The translations under genes and the position numbers were made by a program. From Karalla daura (Eukaryota; Chordata; Actinopteri; Chaetodontiformes; Leiognathidae): a stretch of DNA of 64,000 bases. The notes below the pieces were generated by a model. That model did not search any database and was not told the origin of the DNA. It saw nothing but the letters and a program-made list of their open reading frames with translations. Of the stretch, positions 63,746 to 64,000 are shown one piece after another (the first letter of the stretch is position 1; every line of letters begins with the position of its first letter). The DNA is taken from the NCBI GenBank assembly GCA_029224185.1, contig CM055191.1, forward strand, positions 25,489,805 through 25,553,804. The letters run 5' to 3'.

Positions 63746-64000
63746 TTGAAACGGCCGAAATCGGCTTTTCGAACACAATACAGGCAATTTGCTGTACAGT
63801 AGAGGACAACATGCTGAACATGGCAGCAACAACTTCTCAAATGCGTTTCTCAGTTTCGTGTTCGTAGTTCTATTAAAAGGCTCAACTTGGCTTTCAGAAC
63901 ACATTGCAGGCATTTTGCTGTGCAGTTTGGGCCAACATGATGAATGTGGTAGAAAGAGCTTCTGAAATGCATCTTCCCACAGCTTCACGCTCGCAGTTCT

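Larger units (their letters stand above)
15147..64000. repeat. Satellite B: about 255-bp dimeric tandem repeat array
   Basis: Uninterrupted head-to-tail array of about 191 monomers to the right edge of the window, all in one orientation. Monomers fall into three length classes fixed by one site: GCGTTTCTCAG gives 255 bp, GCGTTTTCTCAG gives 256 bp, and GCGTTTTCTGTTT (CA lost) gives 254 bp. Conserved marks per monomer are CTATAAAAAGG at the start, ATGCAT (NsiI) in the first half, CGGCCG (EagI) at the middle in many copies, and AAGCTT (HindIII) in many second halves. Variants recur in long ordered blocks, so the array is built of nested higher-order duplications. There is no similarity I can see to satellite A, and I do not recognise the family. 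Confidence 0.98.

Noticed and set aside
15147..64000. CRISPR array
   Set aside because: Repeats are 255 bp with no unique spacers between them; the whole unit is repeated, as in a satellite.
1..64000. CENP-B box in either satellite
   Set aside because: I looked for TTCGnnnnAnnCGGG on both strands. Near matches such as TTCGCAACGTTGCC lack the CGGG part.
1..64000. Satellite A as a trimer of a B-like unit (771 = 3 x 257)
   Set aside because: The numbers are suggestive, but I could not see internal thirds of the A monomer aligning with each other or with the B monomer.

Overview
This window contains no gene I can support. It is two unrelated tandem satellite arrays separated by a 100-base run of N, and every base outside the N run belongs to one array or the other. 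Long head-to-tail arrays with nested higher-order repeats (HORs) are typical of eukaryotic centromeric or pericentromeric heterochromatin. A vertebrate, perhaps a fish, is a guess from general style only; nothing in the sequence identifies the species. I saw no tRNA, rRNA, snRNA, CRISPR, transposase, telomere repeat or CENP-B-box-like motif.

Array A (1-15046) has a period of 771 bp: 19 complete monomers and one cut by the gap. Monomers start at 1, 772, 1543, 2314, 3085, 3857, 4627, 5398, 6169, 6940, 7712, 8482, 9253, 10024, 10795, 11566, 12337, 13109, 13878 and 14649. Shared variants show a five-monomer HOR (3855 bp) present slightly more than twice in tandem (749-8676). A twelve-monomer repeat (9252 bp) relates the first 3.7 kb to 9253-12916. 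Two monomers carry the same strongly diverged 166-bp patch.

Array B (15147-64000) has a period of 254-256 bp, about 191 monomers. Each monomer is an old dimer of two half-repeats of about 129 and 126 bp, which agree at roughly three quarters of positions. The monomers form a mosaic of nested segmental duplications at multiples of the monomer length: 766, 2040, 2295, 2805/2806, 3061/3063, 3572, 3827, 4594, 10457, 13263 and 16325 bp. The largest block (about 8.8 kb) occurs twice with very few differences, so turnover is recent.

The most unusual observation is that about a quarter of the B monomers carry the same precise 41-bp internal inversion, bounded by a 5-bp inverted repeat. Smaller changes at quasi-palindromes in the same monomers also look like inversions. 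Together they suggest strand switching at hairpins, later spread by amplification.

Both periods are multiples of three, so many short open frames recur on both strands, up to 305 codons on the minus strand of array B. I read these as by-products of the repeat and do not annotate them as genes. HOR coordinates were read by eye from shared variants and may be off by tens of bases.
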